From contig CP059069.1 in the NCBI GenBank assembly GCA_017798145.1, positions 3,209,226 to 3,273,225 on the forward strand: a stretch of 64,000 bases of DNA. The letters run 5' to 3'. A program made the position numbers and the translations under genes. Shown here piece by piece: positions 26,216-35,457 of the stretch (positions within the stretch are counted from its first letter, which is position 1; each line of letters opens with the position of its first letter). The DNA comes from Akkermansiaceae bacterium. Lineage in GTDB: Bacteria; Verrucomicrobiota; Verrucomicrobiia; Verrucomicrobiales; Akkermansiaceae. Below the pieces are notes generated by a model. The model had not been told where the DNA came from, did not search any database, and worked only from the letters and a program-made list of their open reading frames with translations.

Positions 26216-26235
26216 GGTGGGGAAGAGATTTGAAC

Positions 26236-26301
26236 CGCAAAGGCGCGAAGGCGAAAGCTGTTTTTTGGTGCTTGGGGTTTGGGATCTGAGTTTTGGATTT
26301 C
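26236..26301. repeat. Octamer plus heptamer arrays in the nuoB-nuoC gap
   Basis: CGCAAAGG/CGCGAAGG/CGAAAG (8-bp period, 26236-26257) is followed by a degenerate 7-bp array GGTGCTT/GGGGTTT/GGGATCT/GAGTTTT/GGATTTC (26267-26301), which ends inside the nuoB stop codon. Confidence 0.65.
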
Positions 26302-26836
26302 AGGCGTTCTCTTCGAAGAAGGTGCGCTTCTGGTCTTCGGTGGAGTGCTCCAGTTCGATTTTCTCCTGGAGTTTCATGAGACCCTCGATGAGCGCTTCGG
26401 GCCGCGGAGGACAGCCGGAGATGTAAACGTCCACGGGGATGAGCTGGTCGATGCCCTGGAGCACTGCGTAGGAACGGTACATGCCGCCGGAGGAGGCGCA
26501 GGCACCCATGGCGATGCACCATTTCGGCTCCGGCATCTGGTCCCAGACCCGTTTCACGGCGAGCGCCATCTTGTAGGTCACGGTTCCGGCCACGATCATC
26601 ACATCCGCCTGGCGCGGCGAAAAGCGCATCACCTCCATGCCGAAGCGCGAGATGTCGAAGCGCGACGAGGCTGTCGCCATCAGCTCGATCGCGCAGCATG
26701 CCAAACCCATCGGCATGGGCCAGAGCGAGTTCTTGCGCATCCAGTTGATCGCCGCATCGACTCGGGTGAAGATGATGTTGCCCTCGATCTTGGAATCGTA
26801 GGCGGCGTGGGTGGATAGGGTTTCGAGCGTTTCCAT
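26300..26836 (-). CDS. nuoB: NADH-quinone oxidoreductase subunit B
   Basis: The 178-aa protein contains all expected N2 [4Fe-4S] ligands: the tandem Cys in [30 protein letters not shown] and [16 protein letters not shown]. It carries electrons to quinone at the interface with the membrane arm of complex I. nuoA, normally just upstream, is absent; the upstream gene encodes a beta-helix protein. Only nuoB and nuoC occur here, so the remaining subunits must be elsewhere if complex I is complete. Confidence 0.96.
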   Translation of the reverse strand: METLETLSTHAAYDSKIEGNIIFTRVDAAINWMRKNSLWPMPMGLACCAIELMATASSRFDISRFGMEVMRFSPRQADVMIVAGTVTYKMALAVKRVWDQMPEPKWCIAMGACASSGGMYRSYAVLQGIDQLIPVDVYISGCPPRPEALIEGLMKLQEKIELEHSTEDQKRTFFEENA

Positions 26837-26918
26837 GGGGAGACTGGTTGCGCAGGCACGATGGGGCGGGGGGAGGGATGTCTCAAGTGGATTGTGAATT
26901 TTTTCACAAGCGGGCGCT

Positions 26919-28436
26919 TCAGTTTTCCGCCCATTTGATCCTTATGCCCTGTTGCTCCTGCGGGTTGCCCTTCTTTTCGAGGAAATCCCGGAACGCTGCG
27001 AGTTCCTCTGCCGTGCCACGGATTTCCACCGCATCGGGAGCCGTAACCTGGAAATGGTTGTCGCGGGCTTTCACCTGCGCCGTGCCTGTGATGGCGGCGA
27101 CCTCGCCGAAGAATTTGTTTCCCTCGATGCGAACGCCCTTCGCCCGGTCGAAGGAGAAGGTGCCTTTCTGGCCGGGGGCGAGGACGAAGGTGTTATCCCG
27201 GATCAGGGTGTTCACGGGTGCCTTGCCTCCCCACTCGCCGAACTGGATCAGGTCGGTGTCCATCCTCGGGTCGGCCTTTTTCGGGATGATGATGAGGTTG
27301 TCCCGGATGATGGAGTCCTGGGTGGTTTCCCCGGTGATGGAGAAAGTGGGGGAGAAATAATGCTTCTCGCCGCCGGTGGTGCGGCTGCCGTCGTTGATGC
27401 TGAGGTTGTGCCGGACGATGGAGCCACGGTTCCAGGCATTGTGGACGAGCCAGCCGTGATTCTTGATTCCCGGCGAGCACATGAGCATGAAACCGCCCTC
27501 GTTGCCGTGGCCGTAGTTGTAGCGGTAGGTGGTGTTGTTGCAATTGTAGTCGCAATCGAATGCCTGCGCGTCGATCCAAGCCTTGTGGCCGCTGACCTCG
27601 TTGAACTGCAGGATGGTGTTGTCGCAGGAAAACGGCCAGATGCCGGCGGCGGCTCCGCCCTCCTCGCCGTAGCGGGGGCAATCCCGCATGGTATTCCACT
27701 CGACGAGCGCGCCATCGCAGTAGGAGGGGACGATGCCATCCCCGCCGACGCCTTCGATGAGGTTGTTGCGGATCACGACACCTGTGGAAGGGTTCCAGTG
27801 CGGGCGGAACTGTCCGCCGCGGACGAGGATGCCGTTGCGCGAGCAGTGCCGGATGTGGCAGTTCTCGATCAGGACACCGTCGAAACGGACGGGCTTGTCC
27901 GTTGTTACGTCGAGCTGGATGGCGGCTCCGGAGAAATGGGTTTTCGCGAGCGCCCCGTTCACATCGTGGACATAGAGATCCGCGATGACGATGTGCCGCG
28001 CCACGGGCGGGCTTTCGTTCTTCACCTGGATGCCGAAGCGCCCCTGCTTGCGGGTGGGGCCGGAGTTGGTGAGCTCAAGGCCGCGGACTTCGATGCCATG
28101 CACATTTTCCAGGAAAACGGCGGCGGCGACCTTGCCATTGCCGTCGATGCGCGGGCGGCTTCCCTCGCCGTAGCCGGCAACCTTCACCGGTGCTTCCGGA
28201 GTGCCGCCGCCTTTGAGGCTGAGCTGGCCGCTCCACCTTTCGCCGGCCTTGAAAAGCAGGCGGTCTCCGGGTTTCAAGTCAACGGAGGAGGCTTTCCCGA
28301 GGCTCCGCCATGCCTGCTCCGGAGAGGTTCCGGCAGCCGCATCGTCCCCGTTGCTGGCATCGAAGTGGTAGTCCGCAGCCCGCGCCACTGCGGCAAGGAA
28401 CAGGGTGCATGAAAGGGCTGTCAAAAATGGATTCAT
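26919..28436 (-). CDS. Secreted right-handed parallel beta-helix protein
   Basis: The 505-aa protein is started at ATG 28436 to give the signal peptide [24 protein letters not shown]1565-like start ([28 protein letters not shown]) is followed by many ~22-residue parallel beta-helix coils with Asn-rich turns ([56 protein letters not shown]). Such proteins are often polysaccharide lyases or carbohydrate esterases, but no catalytic triad can be assigned. The codons and GC content match the neighbours. It is a single gene upstream of nuoB on the same strand, 82 bp away. Confidence 0.85.
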   Translation of the reverse strand: MNPFLTALSCTLFLAAVARAADYHFDASNGDDAAAGTSPEQAWRSLGKASSVDLKPGDRLLFKAGERWSGQLSLKGGGTPEAPVKVAGYGEGSRPRIDGNGKVAAAVFLENVHGIEVRGLELTNSGPTRKQGRFGIQVKNESPPVARHIVIADLYVHDVNGALAKTHFSGAAIQLDVTTDKPVRFDGVLIENCHIRHCSRNGILVRGGQFRPHWNPSTGVVIRNNLIEGVGGDGIVPSYCDGALVEWNTMRDCPRYGEEGGAAAGIWPFSCDNTILQFNEVSGHKAWIDAQAFDCDYNCNNTTYRYNYGHGNEGGFMLMCSPGIKNHGWLVHNAWNRGSIVRHNLSINDGSRTTGGEKHYFSPTFSITGETTQDSIIRDNLIIIPKKADPRMDTDLIQFGEWGGKAPVNTLIRDNTFVLAPGQKGTFSFDRAKGVRIEGNKFFGEVAAITGTAQVKARDNHFQVTAPDAVEIRGTAEELAAFRDFLEKKGNPQEQQGIRIKWAEN

Positions 28437-28542
28437 TCGTCCGGGCTGATCGCGCGCAGATCCCCGCGTCCAGCACAAGGCATATTCCTCTCCGGCACCC
28501 ATCTAACACGAAACCGCCAGGCCGGACGGGAATGTGCTCCTG

Positions 28543-29274
28543 TCAGCCGTCCGATCTCATCTCCGGCTCGGAGTGCCACTCATGGGAAATGTCCCGCATG
28601 AGCAGGGCATGATCCAGGGCGATGCTTCCGGGAGGGAATATCGAGGGGTCATCGTAAAACGAGGATGCCGCCCGCAGCACTTCGAGCGGCGAGACTTTCC
28701 AGCCGCTGGCTTTCAGCAGCAGCCCGTCGAGCCTGCAGGAATCCGGCCGCGCCGAGTATCCGATGCATCCCGCCTCAAAGAACTCCGATGCTTCCGTTAG
28801 CGATGCAAAGACAGATGTGCCGGGGAAATCGCAGGAACCCCTGAGTTCGAGATCCACGAGCGGCGTGGCATCACCCGCGTCCACCCGCAGCGAGATGTTC
28901 CCATCGCGGTCGATTGCCCGGAATTCGGAAAAATGATGGACTCCGGGAAACAGCCTCCCACCCGCCAGGGAATTCAGGCGCGAACCGGTATCGCGGCGCG
29001 GCACGAAGACTCCCTCGCGCGCCTCACCGTCATCGCCCTCCCATTCCACCGCGATGCGGTGCGCCGAGTTCTCGCTGGAAATCCCCAGGAACCCCGGCAA
29101 GCCCTTGGGGCGGATCTCCTCAAGGCGGATCAGGCAAATCCCCGCAATGGCATGGCCGCGCACCAGCTTGGGACGGAACCTGGAAGGAACAAGTGCTGCC
29201 GCGATATCCGGGGAAACCCTGTAATTCAGAAGGATGCGTCGCCTGATGATGCCACTGATCGCGGGGATTCTCAT
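28543..29274 (-). CDS. DUF2071 (YqjF-like, acetoacetate-decarboxylase fold) protein
   Basis: The protein has 243 aa from ATG 29274, overlapping the SH3 gene stop by 4 bp (ATGA). The sequence matches the YqjF/DUF2071 pattern: RILLNYRVSPDIAAALVPSR, GICLIRLEEIRPKGLPGF, SSENSAHRIAVEWEGDDGEA and EGVFVPRRDTGSRLNSLAG. The fold is related to acetoacetate decarboxylase, but no enzymatic activity is established for this family. It is the last gene of the mcsA-mcsB-clpC cluster and appears translationally coupled to the gene before it. Confidence 0.85.
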   Translation of the reverse strand: MRIPAISGIIRRRILLNYRVSPDIAAALVPSRFRPKLVRGHAIAGICLIRLEEIRPKGLPGFLGISSENSAHRIAVEWEGDDGEAREGVFVPRRDTGSRLNSLAGGRLFPGVHHFSEFRAIDRDGNISLRVDAGDATPLVDLELRGSCDFPGTSVFASLTEASEFFEAGCIGYSARPDSCRLDGLLLKASGWKVSPLEVLRAASSFYDDPSIFPPGSIALDHALLMRDISHEWHSEPEMRSDG

Positions 29275-29633
29275 GGATCGGGCACGGGCTTGAGCAGGTA
29301 TCCGGCCACCCAGCCTTCGTCCCCGGCCTTGTTGCGGCACCAGTGCCAGCCGTGAACCTGCCGGAGCGATGTCACCTCGTCCCCTCGCGTCAGCTTGAGC
29401 ACCGTAGGGTCGAAGTCCTCCAACGCCGCCCAGCGGTCTTCGCCGAGGGGCTCGAGGATTTCCGCAGGCACATACCCGCTGCACTCATCCGCATCACTCG
29501 CCCAGATCCAGCCGGGCCAAGTGGTGTCCGCCGGGCCGCTGGTCACTTGCTGGCCGGCGCTGAGATGGAGGGCGCGGGTGTTGCGCTCCTCGTAATCCGC
29601 ATTGGCGGTGAAATTCGATTCTCCGGCTGGCAT
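29271..29633 (-). CDS. Double SH3-like domain protein
   Basis: The protein has 120 aa from ATG 29633, one base after the clpC stop. Two SH3-like halves are visible: ALHLSAGQQVTSGPADTTWP with WIWASDADECSGYVPAEIL, and LKLTRGDEVTSLRQVHGWHW with WCRNKAGDEGWVAGYLLKPV. Each ends with the GW/Y-VP or GWVA strand typical of SH3 folds. There is no signal peptide, so it is probably cytoplasmic and may bind peptides or proteins. Tight spacing to clpC and a 4-bp overlap with the DUF2071 gene suggest coupled translation. Confidence 0.78.
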   Translation of the reverse strand: MPAGESNFTANADYEERNTRALHLSAGQQVTSGPADTTWPGWIWASDADECSGYVPAEILEPLGEDRWAALEDFDPTVLKLTRGDEVTSLRQVHGWHWCRNKAGDEGWVAGYLLKPVPDP

Positions 29634-29634
29634 G

Positions 29635-32190
29635 TCACTCGGCTCCCACGGTTTCCGCATCGGGCTCCGGCTCCCCGTCCGGGCGCGAGGTGTCGAAGAC
29701 AAGCTCCTCGGAGCCTTCCTTGCGGCTGACGCAGACCATGTCGCCGGTTTTCACCGACCCGCGCAGCAATGCCTCCGCGAGCGGATCCTCCAGGTAGCGC
29801 TCGACGGCGCGGCGCATGGGGCGCGCCCCGTAGTTCGGATCGAAGCCTTTTTCGGAAAGAAGATCCCGCGCCTCGGCGGCCAGGGTGAGGTCGATTTCCT
29901 TTTCCTTGAGCCGCTTGACGAGCTTGGAAACCTCCAGATCCACGATCTGGTTGAGATCCTTTTTCTCGAGCATGTGGAAAACCACCAGATCGTCGAGGCG
30001 GTTCAGGAACTCCGGTTTGAAGTAGCGCTTGGACTCCTCCATGATCTTTTCCTTCATCCCCTCGAAGTCGGATTCATCGGCGTTCATCGCGCCGAAGCCG
30101 AGCGAGGTCTGGCGCTTGATCGTGGAGGCGCCGACGTTCGAGGTCATGATGATGATCGTGTTGCGGAAGTCGATCTTCCTGCCCAGTGAGTCCGTGACCG
30201 TGCCATCCTCCAGAATCTGGAGGAGCAGGTTCATCACATCGGGGTGGGCTTTCTCGACCTCGTCGAAGAGGACGACGGAATACGGGCGGCGGCGGACGGC
30301 TTCGGAAAGCTGGCCTCCCTCCTCATAGCCGACGTATCCCGGAGGCGAGCCGATCAGGCGGCTGGCGGTGAATTTCTCCATGTATTCCGACATGTCGATC
30401 TGGATGAGCGCCTCGGCATCGCCGAACATGAACTCCGCGAGATTGCGCGCGAGATATGTTTTCCCGACACCGGTGGGGCCGAGGAAAAGGAAGGAGCCGA
30501 TGGGGCGCTTCGGATCCTTGAGATCTGCGCGGGAGCGGCGGAGGGCTTTCGAGATGGCAACAACCGCCTCGTCCTGGCCGATGACCCGACCCTTGAGCTC
30601 TTCCTCCATTTTCAGGAGTTTTTCGGTCTCCTTTTGCTCCATGCGCTGGAGGGGCACGCCGGTCCATTTCGAGACGACGGCCATGATGTCCTCGTCATCG
30701 ACGGTGACGACCTTCTCCTCGGAGGAGGCGCGCCATGCCTTGAGGGTTTCCTCGAGGTTTTTCTTGGCGTTCTTCTCATCATCGCGGAGGGCTGCGGCGC
30801 GCTCGAAATCCTGCTCCGAGATGGCCTCCACTTTTTCCTTGGTGATTTTCACGATCGTTTCCTCGATCTCCTTGATCGCGGGGGGGCGTGTCATCGTGCC
30901 GATGCGGGCGCGGGCGCCGGCCTCGTCGAGAACATCGATGGCCTTGTCCGGGAGGAACCGGGCGGTGAGGTAGCGCGAGGTGAGCTTCACCGAGGCCTCA
31001 ATGGCCTCCTGGGTGAACTCCGCCTTGTGGTGGGTCTCGTACTTGTCGCGCAGCCCCTGGAGGATCAGGATCGCATCCTCGACAGAAGGCTCATCGACCT
31101 TGACCTGCTGGAAGCGGCGCTCCAGGGCGGAATCCTTCTCGATGTATTTCCTGTATTCGTTGAGGGTGGTCGCCCCGACGCACTGCAGCTCGGAGCGGCT
31201 GAGGGCGGGCTTGATGATGTTCGAGGCGTCCATTGCGCCCTCTGCGGATCCCGCGCCGACGATGGTGTGGAGCTCGTCGATGAAAAGGATGACGTTCCTC
31301 ACCTTGCGGATCTCGTCCATCACCGCCTTGATGCGCTCCTCGAACTGGCCGCGGTATTTCGTACCCGCGACCATCAGTGCGAGATCGAGGGTGATGACCC
31401 TTTTGTCGCGGAGCAGCTCCGGCACGTTGCCGGTGACGATTTCCTGGGCGAGGCCTTCGACAATCGCCGTTTTCCCGACACCGGCCTCGCCGATGAGGAC
31501 GGGGTTGTTCTTGGTGCGGCGGCAGAGGATCTGGATCACGCGCTCGATCTCGCTCTCGCGGCCGATGACGGGATCGAGCATGCCTTCCTTGGCCATCTTG
31601 GTCAGGTCTCGACCGAAGGCCTTGAGCGCAGGGGTCTTGGTTTTCCCTTCGCCCTGCTCGTTGCCGCCATCGGCGGGCGGGCTGCTCTCGTCCTCAAAAA
31701 CGCTCAGATCATCGTCATCGTCGTCGTCGTCCTCGTCGAGGTCATCGGGGGAGAAATTCGGATCGATCTCCGCGAGGATTTCGTTGCGGGTGCGCTGGAT
31801 GTCCACATCCAGGCGTTTGAGCACGCGGGCGGCGACACCCTCGCCCTCCCGGAGCAGGCCAAGCAGGAGATGCTCGGTGCCGACATAGGAATGGTTGAGC
31901 GCCTTCGCCTCCTTGTTGGCCAGGGCGAGCACCTTTTTCACGCGCGGGGTGTAAGGGATATTCCCGGTGGTCTTCTGCGGCGGGCCGGAGCCGACCTCAT
32001 TCTCCACTTCCATGCGCACCGCCTCGAGCTGCAGCCCCATGCGCTCCAGGACGTTCACGGCGACGCCCTGGCCCAGCTTGATGAGGCCGAGCAGGAGGTG
32101 CTCCGTGCCTACGTATGCGTGGTTGAAGCGATCCGCCTCCTTGCGTGCGAGCGCCAATACCTGCTGTGCCCTTGGTGTGAAATTATTCAT
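29635..32190 (-). CDS. clpC: ClpC AAA+ unfoldase (Clp protease ATP-binding subunit)
   Basis: The 851-aa protein has full ClpC architecture. A double Clp-N domain carries GTEH motifs at residues 28-31 and 104-107; the Glu residues (E30, E106) correspond to the phospho-arginine-binding glutamates described for Bacillus ClpC. D1 follows with GEAGVGKTA and [10 protein letters not shown], then a UVR-bearing middle domain ([20 protein letters not shown]). D2 has [20 protein letters not shown] and the ClpP-docking loop SLGFG. An acidic Asp-rich linker joins the N-domain to D1. ClpC unfolds substrates for ClpP. It overlaps mcsB by 4 bp. ClpP is not in this window. Confidence 0.96.
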   Translation of the reverse strand: MNNFTPRAQQVLALARKEADRFNHAYVGTEHLLLGLIKLGQGVAVNVLERMGLQLEAVRMEVENEVGSGPPQKTTGNIPYTPRVKKVLALANKEAKALNHSYVGTEHLLLGLLREGEGVAARVLKRLDVDIQRTRNEILAEIDPNFSPDDLDEDDDDDDDDLSVFEDESSPPADGGNEQGEGKTKTPALKAFGRDLTKMAKEGMLDPVIGRESEIERVIQILCRRTKNNPVLIGEAGVGKTAIVEGLAQEIVTGNVPELLRDKRVITLDLALMVAGTKYRGQFEERIKAVMDEIRKVRNVILFIDELHTIVGAGSAEGAMDASNIIKPALSRSELQCVGATTLNEYRKYIEKDSALERRFQQVKVDEPSVEDAILILQGLRDKYETHHKAEFTQEAIEASVKLTSRYLTARFLPDKAIDVLDEAGARARIGTMTRPPAIKEIEETIVKITKEKVEAISEQDFERAAALRDDEKNAKKNLEETLKAWRASSEEKVVTVDDEDIMAVVSKWTGVPLQRMEQKETEKLLKMEEELKGRVIGQDEAVVAISKALRRSRADLKDPKRPIGSFLFLGPTGVGKTYLARNLAEFMFGDAEALIQIDMSEYMEKFTASRLIGSPPGYVGYEEGGQLSEAVRRRPYSVVLFDEVEKAHPDVMNLLLQILEDGTVTDSLGRKIDFRNTIIIMTSNVGASTIKRQTSLGFGAMNADESDFEGMKEKIMEESKRYFKPEFLNRLDDLVVFHMLEKKDLNQIVDLEVSKLVKRLKEKEIDLTLAAEARDLLSEKGFDPNYGARPMRRAVERYLEDPLAEALLRGSVKTGDMVCVSRKEGSEELVFDTSRPDGEPEPDAETVGAE

Positions 32191-33317
32191 GCTTTGTCTT
32201 GGTTGCCGCCTTCGGGGAAGCGGTCGTTTTCGTCTTTGCCTTCGATATGGTTATCAGGGGATTGGAGGGATTGCAAACGGGAGCGCATGATTTCCGCGCG
32301 GATGCGGTCCCGGCTCTCCGGGGAAAGCCTGGTGCCGGCATGGAGCTGCAGGTGCGCCTGTTGGATGTCCATCAGCAGGGTGTCGCACAAATTCACCGTG
32401 CCGGCGGGGAAGATGCCAAGGTTGCCGCCCAGGCGCAGCAGGGAGAGGAGGTTGAGCGCTTCCTTGGACTCGATGAGGTGGGCGTGGCGCAGGATGCCGT
32501 AAGCCCGGCCTATCTTGTCGGAAACCATCCCTGGATCGTCCTCCATCAGTTTCTCCCGGGCGTTCTGCTCATGCCCGGCGACCTGGGAAATCACCCTGTC
32601 AAGCCTCTCGATGATCGCATCCTCGCGCTCGCCCAGGGTGGATTGGTTGGAAATCTGGTAGAGATTGCCCAGCGATTCCGTGCCCTCGCCGTATAGCCCC
32701 CGCACCGCCAGCCCGATCTTGTTCACCGCCTGCAGCACCGGGCCGATCTGATCGCTGAGGACAAGGCCGGGGAGATGGAGCATGGCGGAGGCGCGCAGGC
32801 CGGTGCCGAGGTTCGTCGGGCAGGTGGTCAGGTAGCCGAGGCCGGGATCGAATGCGAATTCGAGTTCCTTCTCCAGCTCGCTGTCGAGATCATCCAAAGC
32901 CCGGTAAGCTTCCTTGAGGCGCAGGCCGGGATGGATGGCCTGCATGCGGAGGTGATCCTCCTCGTTGAGCATGATGGAAAAACTCTGGCGCCGCTCGATG
33001 ACCGCAGCGGAGCCCTCGCCCTTCGCCGCATGCTCGCGGGAAATGAGATGGCGCTCGACGAGCACCTGCTTCTGCACCTGGGTCAGATCCCCCAGCTCGC
33101 GCGAAAAGGCATCCTTCATCGCCGGCAATCCCTCGATGGCAGGCCTGAGTATCGCGAGTGTTTCCGCCCTGTCTCCCTTTTTCGCCCAGCCTGGAAACGG
33201 ATGCCCGCGCAGGTTCCTGGCAAGCCGGATGCGGGAGGTGACCACGGCGCTGGCCTCCGCCTGCACGCCTGTCATCCAGTCCGCCGGGTGGCGCACCAAG
33301 GTGGAGAAGCGCATCAT
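32187..33317 (-). CDS. mcsB: Protein-arginine kinase McsB
   Basis: The 376-aa protein is related to phosphagen kinases. Key motifs are [20 protein letters not shown], the catalytic-Glu segment [18 protein letters not shown] and the Cys loop [20 protein letters not shown]. Near the C-terminus RDRIRA fits the RDxxRA allosteric phospho-arginine-binding motif known from Bacillus McsB. McsB phosphorylates arginines on proteins, marking them for ClpCP. It overlaps mcsA and clpC by 4 bp on each side. This is a strong family call; activity in this organism is inferred. Confidence 0.95.
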   Translation of the reverse strand: MMRFSTLVRHPADWMTGVQAEASAVVTSRIRLARNLRGHPFPGWAKKGDRAETLAILRPAIEGLPAMKDAFSRELGDLTQVQKQVLVERHLISREHAAKGEGSAAVIERRQSFSIMLNEEDHLRMQAIHPGLRLKEAYRALDDLDSELEKELEFAFDPGLGYLTTCPTNLGTGLRASAMLHLPGLVLSDQIGPVLQAVNKIGLAVRGLYGEGTESLGNLYQISNQSTLGEREDAIIERLDRVISQVAGHEQNAREKLMEDDPGMVSDKIGRAYGILRHAHLIESKEALNLLSLLRLGGNLGIFPAGTVNLCDTLLMDIQQAHLQLHAGTRLSPESRDRIRAEIMRSRLQSLQSPDNHIEGKDENDRFPEGGNQDKA

Positions 33318-33823
33318 TTCGACACCTCCTCCAGGGTGCGGATTTCATCGCGGATGTCCGCCGCCGCCTCGTAGCTCTCGGTGGCGATGGCCTGCTCCAG
33401 CCGGATGCGGAGATCGTCGAGCTTCTGGTTGCGGAAATGGCTTTCCATCAGGCCTTTCGGCACCTTGCCCACATGGCTCATTCCCTTGTGCATCCCGCGC
33501 AGCATGGGGTTCAGCTCCTCGGAGAAAAACCGGTAGCATTCGCCGCAGCCGAACCTGCGGACTTTCTGGAAATCACCGAAGCCGAAGCCGCAAGCCGGGC
33601 AATTCCTGTCGCTTCCCGCAGCTTTCTCACTGCGTTTTGCGGGGTTGCCGCCCGGCAGCTGATCGAAGTTCCCAAGCAGCATGTCGGCGAGGGAGAATCC
33701 CGTCGGATCCGTCACGCCGCGCTCCTTCGCGCAGCCATCGCACAGGCAGACCTTTTTCATCTGCCCCTCGGCGAGCTGCGTGAGGAACACGGTCGCCTTG
33801 CTGTCGCAATAGTCGCACTTCAT
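33314..33823 (-). CDS. mcsA: McsA, zinc-binding activator of McsB
   Basis: The 169-aa protein has two zinc-binding Cys clusters: CDYCDSKATVFLTQ with CLCDGCAKERG, and CPACGFGFGDFQKVRRFGCGECYRFF. A C-terminal UVR motif helix (LDDLRIRLEQAIATESYEAA) follows. McsA binds and activates McsB in Firmicutes. Gene order mcsA-mcsB-clpC is the same as in Bacillus, but no ctsR repressor gene precedes it; instead ilvE lies 21 bp upstream on the same strand. Confidence 0.94.
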   Translation of the reverse strand: MKCDYCDSKATVFLTQLAEGQMKKVCLCDGCAKERGVTDPTGFSLADMLLGNFDQLPGGNPAKRSEKAAGSDRNCPACGFGFGDFQKVRRFGCGECYRFFSEELNPMLRGMHKGMSHVGKVPKGLMESHFRNQKLDDLRIRLEQAIATESYEAAADIRDEIRTLEEVSK

Positions 33824-33844
33824 GGTCTGGGCAAATCTAGCACA

Positions 33845-34726
33845 TCATGCAAACGGTGTCCCGGTGTTCATTGCAAGCCGATGGAATTCTTCCAGGAATT
33901 TCTTCGTGAGCTCGCCCGGCTTGCCATCGCCGATGACGCGCCTGTCCAGGGATACGACCGGTATCACCTCGGCCGCCGTACCTGTCAAAAAGCATTCGTC
34001 CGCGATGAAGATATCATAGCGGGTGAGCGAGCGCTCCACCACCTTCACGCCCAGCTTGGCGGCGATTTCGAGGATCACCGCCCGCGTGATCCCGTCGAGG
34101 GCGCCGTCGGAAATGAGCGGCGTATGCAGCTCGCCCTTCTTGATCAGGAAAAGGTTGTCGCCCGTGCACTCCGCCACGTAGCCCTGCTCGTTTAGCATCA
34201 CCGCCTCGAGAGCGCCTCCCTGGATCGCCTCCACCTTCGCCATGATGTTGTTTAGGTAGTTCAGGCTTTTCACCTGGGGCATCAGCGCGGCGGGTGCGGG
34301 GCGACGCGTTGCGCAGGTGATGATCGCCAGCCCGTTGCGGTAATGCTCCTCCGGGTAAAGCTTGATCGTTGATGCGATGATGAACATCGAGGGCTTCGGG
34401 CAGAGATACGGGTTGAGCCCAAGCTCCCCGGCGCCGCGAGTCACCACCAGCCGGATGTAACCGTCGGTCAGCCCGTTGGCCGCCACCGTCTGGCAGGTGT
34501 ACCGGCAGATTTCCTCCTGCGTCCACGGCATGTTCAGCAGGATCGCCTTGGCCGAATCGAAGAGCCTGTGGATGTGTTCTTCCAGCCGGAAGACCCTGCC
34601 GTTGTAAAAACGGATGCCCTCGAAAATTCCGTCGCCATACAGCAACCCATGGTCGAAAACCGAAATTTTCGCCTCACTCTCATCCACCAATGTTCCGTCC
34701 AGCCAGATCTTCATATGTTTCGACAC
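33845..34726 (-). CDS. ilvE: Branched-chain amino acid aminotransferase (class IV)
   Basis: The 293-aa protein is of usual length for IlvE. It shows VFDHGLLYGDGIFEGIRFYN, the PLP-lysine segment MPQVKSLNYLNNIMAK (Lys 153), GYVAECTGDNLFLIKKGEL and the C-terminal ECFLTGTAAEVIPV phosphate-binding loop. It transfers amino groups between glutamate and branched-chain keto acids; D-amino-acid transaminase activity is a less likely alternative within the same fold. It may be the first gene of the mcsA-mcsB-clpC transcription unit. ATG 34714 is a possible alternative start. Confidence 0.93.
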   Translation of the reverse strand: MSKHMKIWLDGTLVDESEAKISVFDHGLLYGDGIFEGIRFYNGRVFRLEEHIHRLFDSAKAILLNMPWTQEEICRYTCQTVAANGLTDGYIRLVVTRGAGELGLNPYLCPKPSMFIIASTIKLYPEEHYRNGLAIITCATRRPAPAALMPQVKSLNYLNNIMAKVEAIQGGALEAVMLNEQGYVAECTGDNLFLIKKGELHTPLISDGALDGITRAVILEIAAKLGVKVVERSLTRYDIFIADECFLTGTAAEVIPVVSLDRRVIGDGKPGELTKKFLEEFHRLAMNTGTPFA

Positions 34727-35035
34727 GCAAATCCTAGGCTTACTCCGGGAAGATTAAAGCGGAAATCCGGAAATCCGGAAATCCGGAACGGGAGCGGCTT
34801 CCTTCCCATCTGCTCCGGATCCGAAGTTGCGATCAGGAAAAGGATGTCCACATTGCCGGCAGGAAGGTGGACTTCTGCGGGAAATATGGATCCGTCCCGG
34901 ATCGCGCCAATTTCCGCGGCCGGCTTGGCGAATGGTCCGGGAGCATGCGATGGCGCAGAGCCTGATGGGATCGCTGCCTCCCCATCCACCTGATTTTAGT
35001 TTCCCGCCGCCATGCCGCCTGCTTAGATTCCACCC
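34727..35035. other. Gene-free stretch with octamer repeat
   Basis: About 310 bp lie between the divergent ilvE and RelE-like starts. It contains GGAAATCC x3.5 (34761-34788). Short frames here (for example 34711-34989 minus) read through the repeat and have no homologue I recognise. It presumably holds both promoters, but I cannot place them. Confidence 0.6.
34761..34788. repeat. Octamer tandem repeat GGAAATCC x3.5
   Basis: Three perfect copies of GGAAATCC and a partial GGAA lie upstream of ilvE. The 8-bp period sets it apart from the heptamer arrays elsewhere. Confidence 0.92.
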
Positions 35036-35398
35036 GTGTTCCAGATAGTTTTCAACGAGATCAGTGCTGCGGAGATTTCCGCCTTGGATACCCTAGAGCA
35101 GCTTGAGCTGCTGGAGGAGTTCCGTGTGACCGAAAAGGATCTCAACGATGCGGGCTGCGACAAATTCGCAAGGTTCGAGCGCAATGGCCATGTCATCCAC
35201 CGCTTCCGCGCGAAGGAATACAGGTTCTACTTCGAGGTGAAGGACGGGGCGGTCATCGTACATCGCGTGCTGCACAAGGGGACGTTTTCCGATTTCCTGT
35301 TCCGCTCGAAGATGCCCCTCGGTGAGGACGAGGCGCTGGCAGGCTCCAAGCATTTCTGGAAACTCATCGACGAAGGCCGAAATGCGAAGAGGGTCTAA
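35036..35398 (+). CDS. RelE/ParE-like fold protein without a partner antitoxin
   Basis: The 120-aa protein starts at GTG 35036. The centre resembles a RelE-superfamily beta sheet (HRFRAKEYRFYFEVKDGAVI followed by VHRVLHKGTFSDFLFRSKMP), preceded by helices rich in Leu/Glu. Similar stand-alone proteins occur in Verrucomicrobia, recalled from family knowledge. No antitoxin-sized frame lies next to it, and the neighbour is thrS 59 bp downstream. It could be an orphan toxin-like RNase or a domesticated ribosome-associated protein. The family call is tentative. Confidence 0.65.
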   Translation: MFQIVFNEISAAEISALDTLEQLELLEEFRVTEKDLNDAGCDKFARFERNGHVIHRFRAKEYRFYFEVKDGAVIVHRVLHKGTFSDFLFRSKMPLGEDEALAGSKHFWKLIDEGRNAKRV

Positions 35399-35457
35399 CC
35401 CTGCCTCCCGGCAGCCCTATTGACTTTCCACCCCATCCCTGCTTCAACAGCCGCCCC

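Noticed and set aside
26952..28412. 486-aa plus frame opposite the beta-helix gene
   Set aside because: Acidic shadow of the repetitive beta-helix codons.
30244..32502. 752-aa plus-strand frame opposite clpC
   Set aside because: Shadow of clpC; low-complexity Leu/Asp/Glu composition, no motifs.
34711..34989. 92-aa minus frame upstream of ilvE
   Set aside because: Reads through the GGAAATCC octamer repeat and lacks any family feature.
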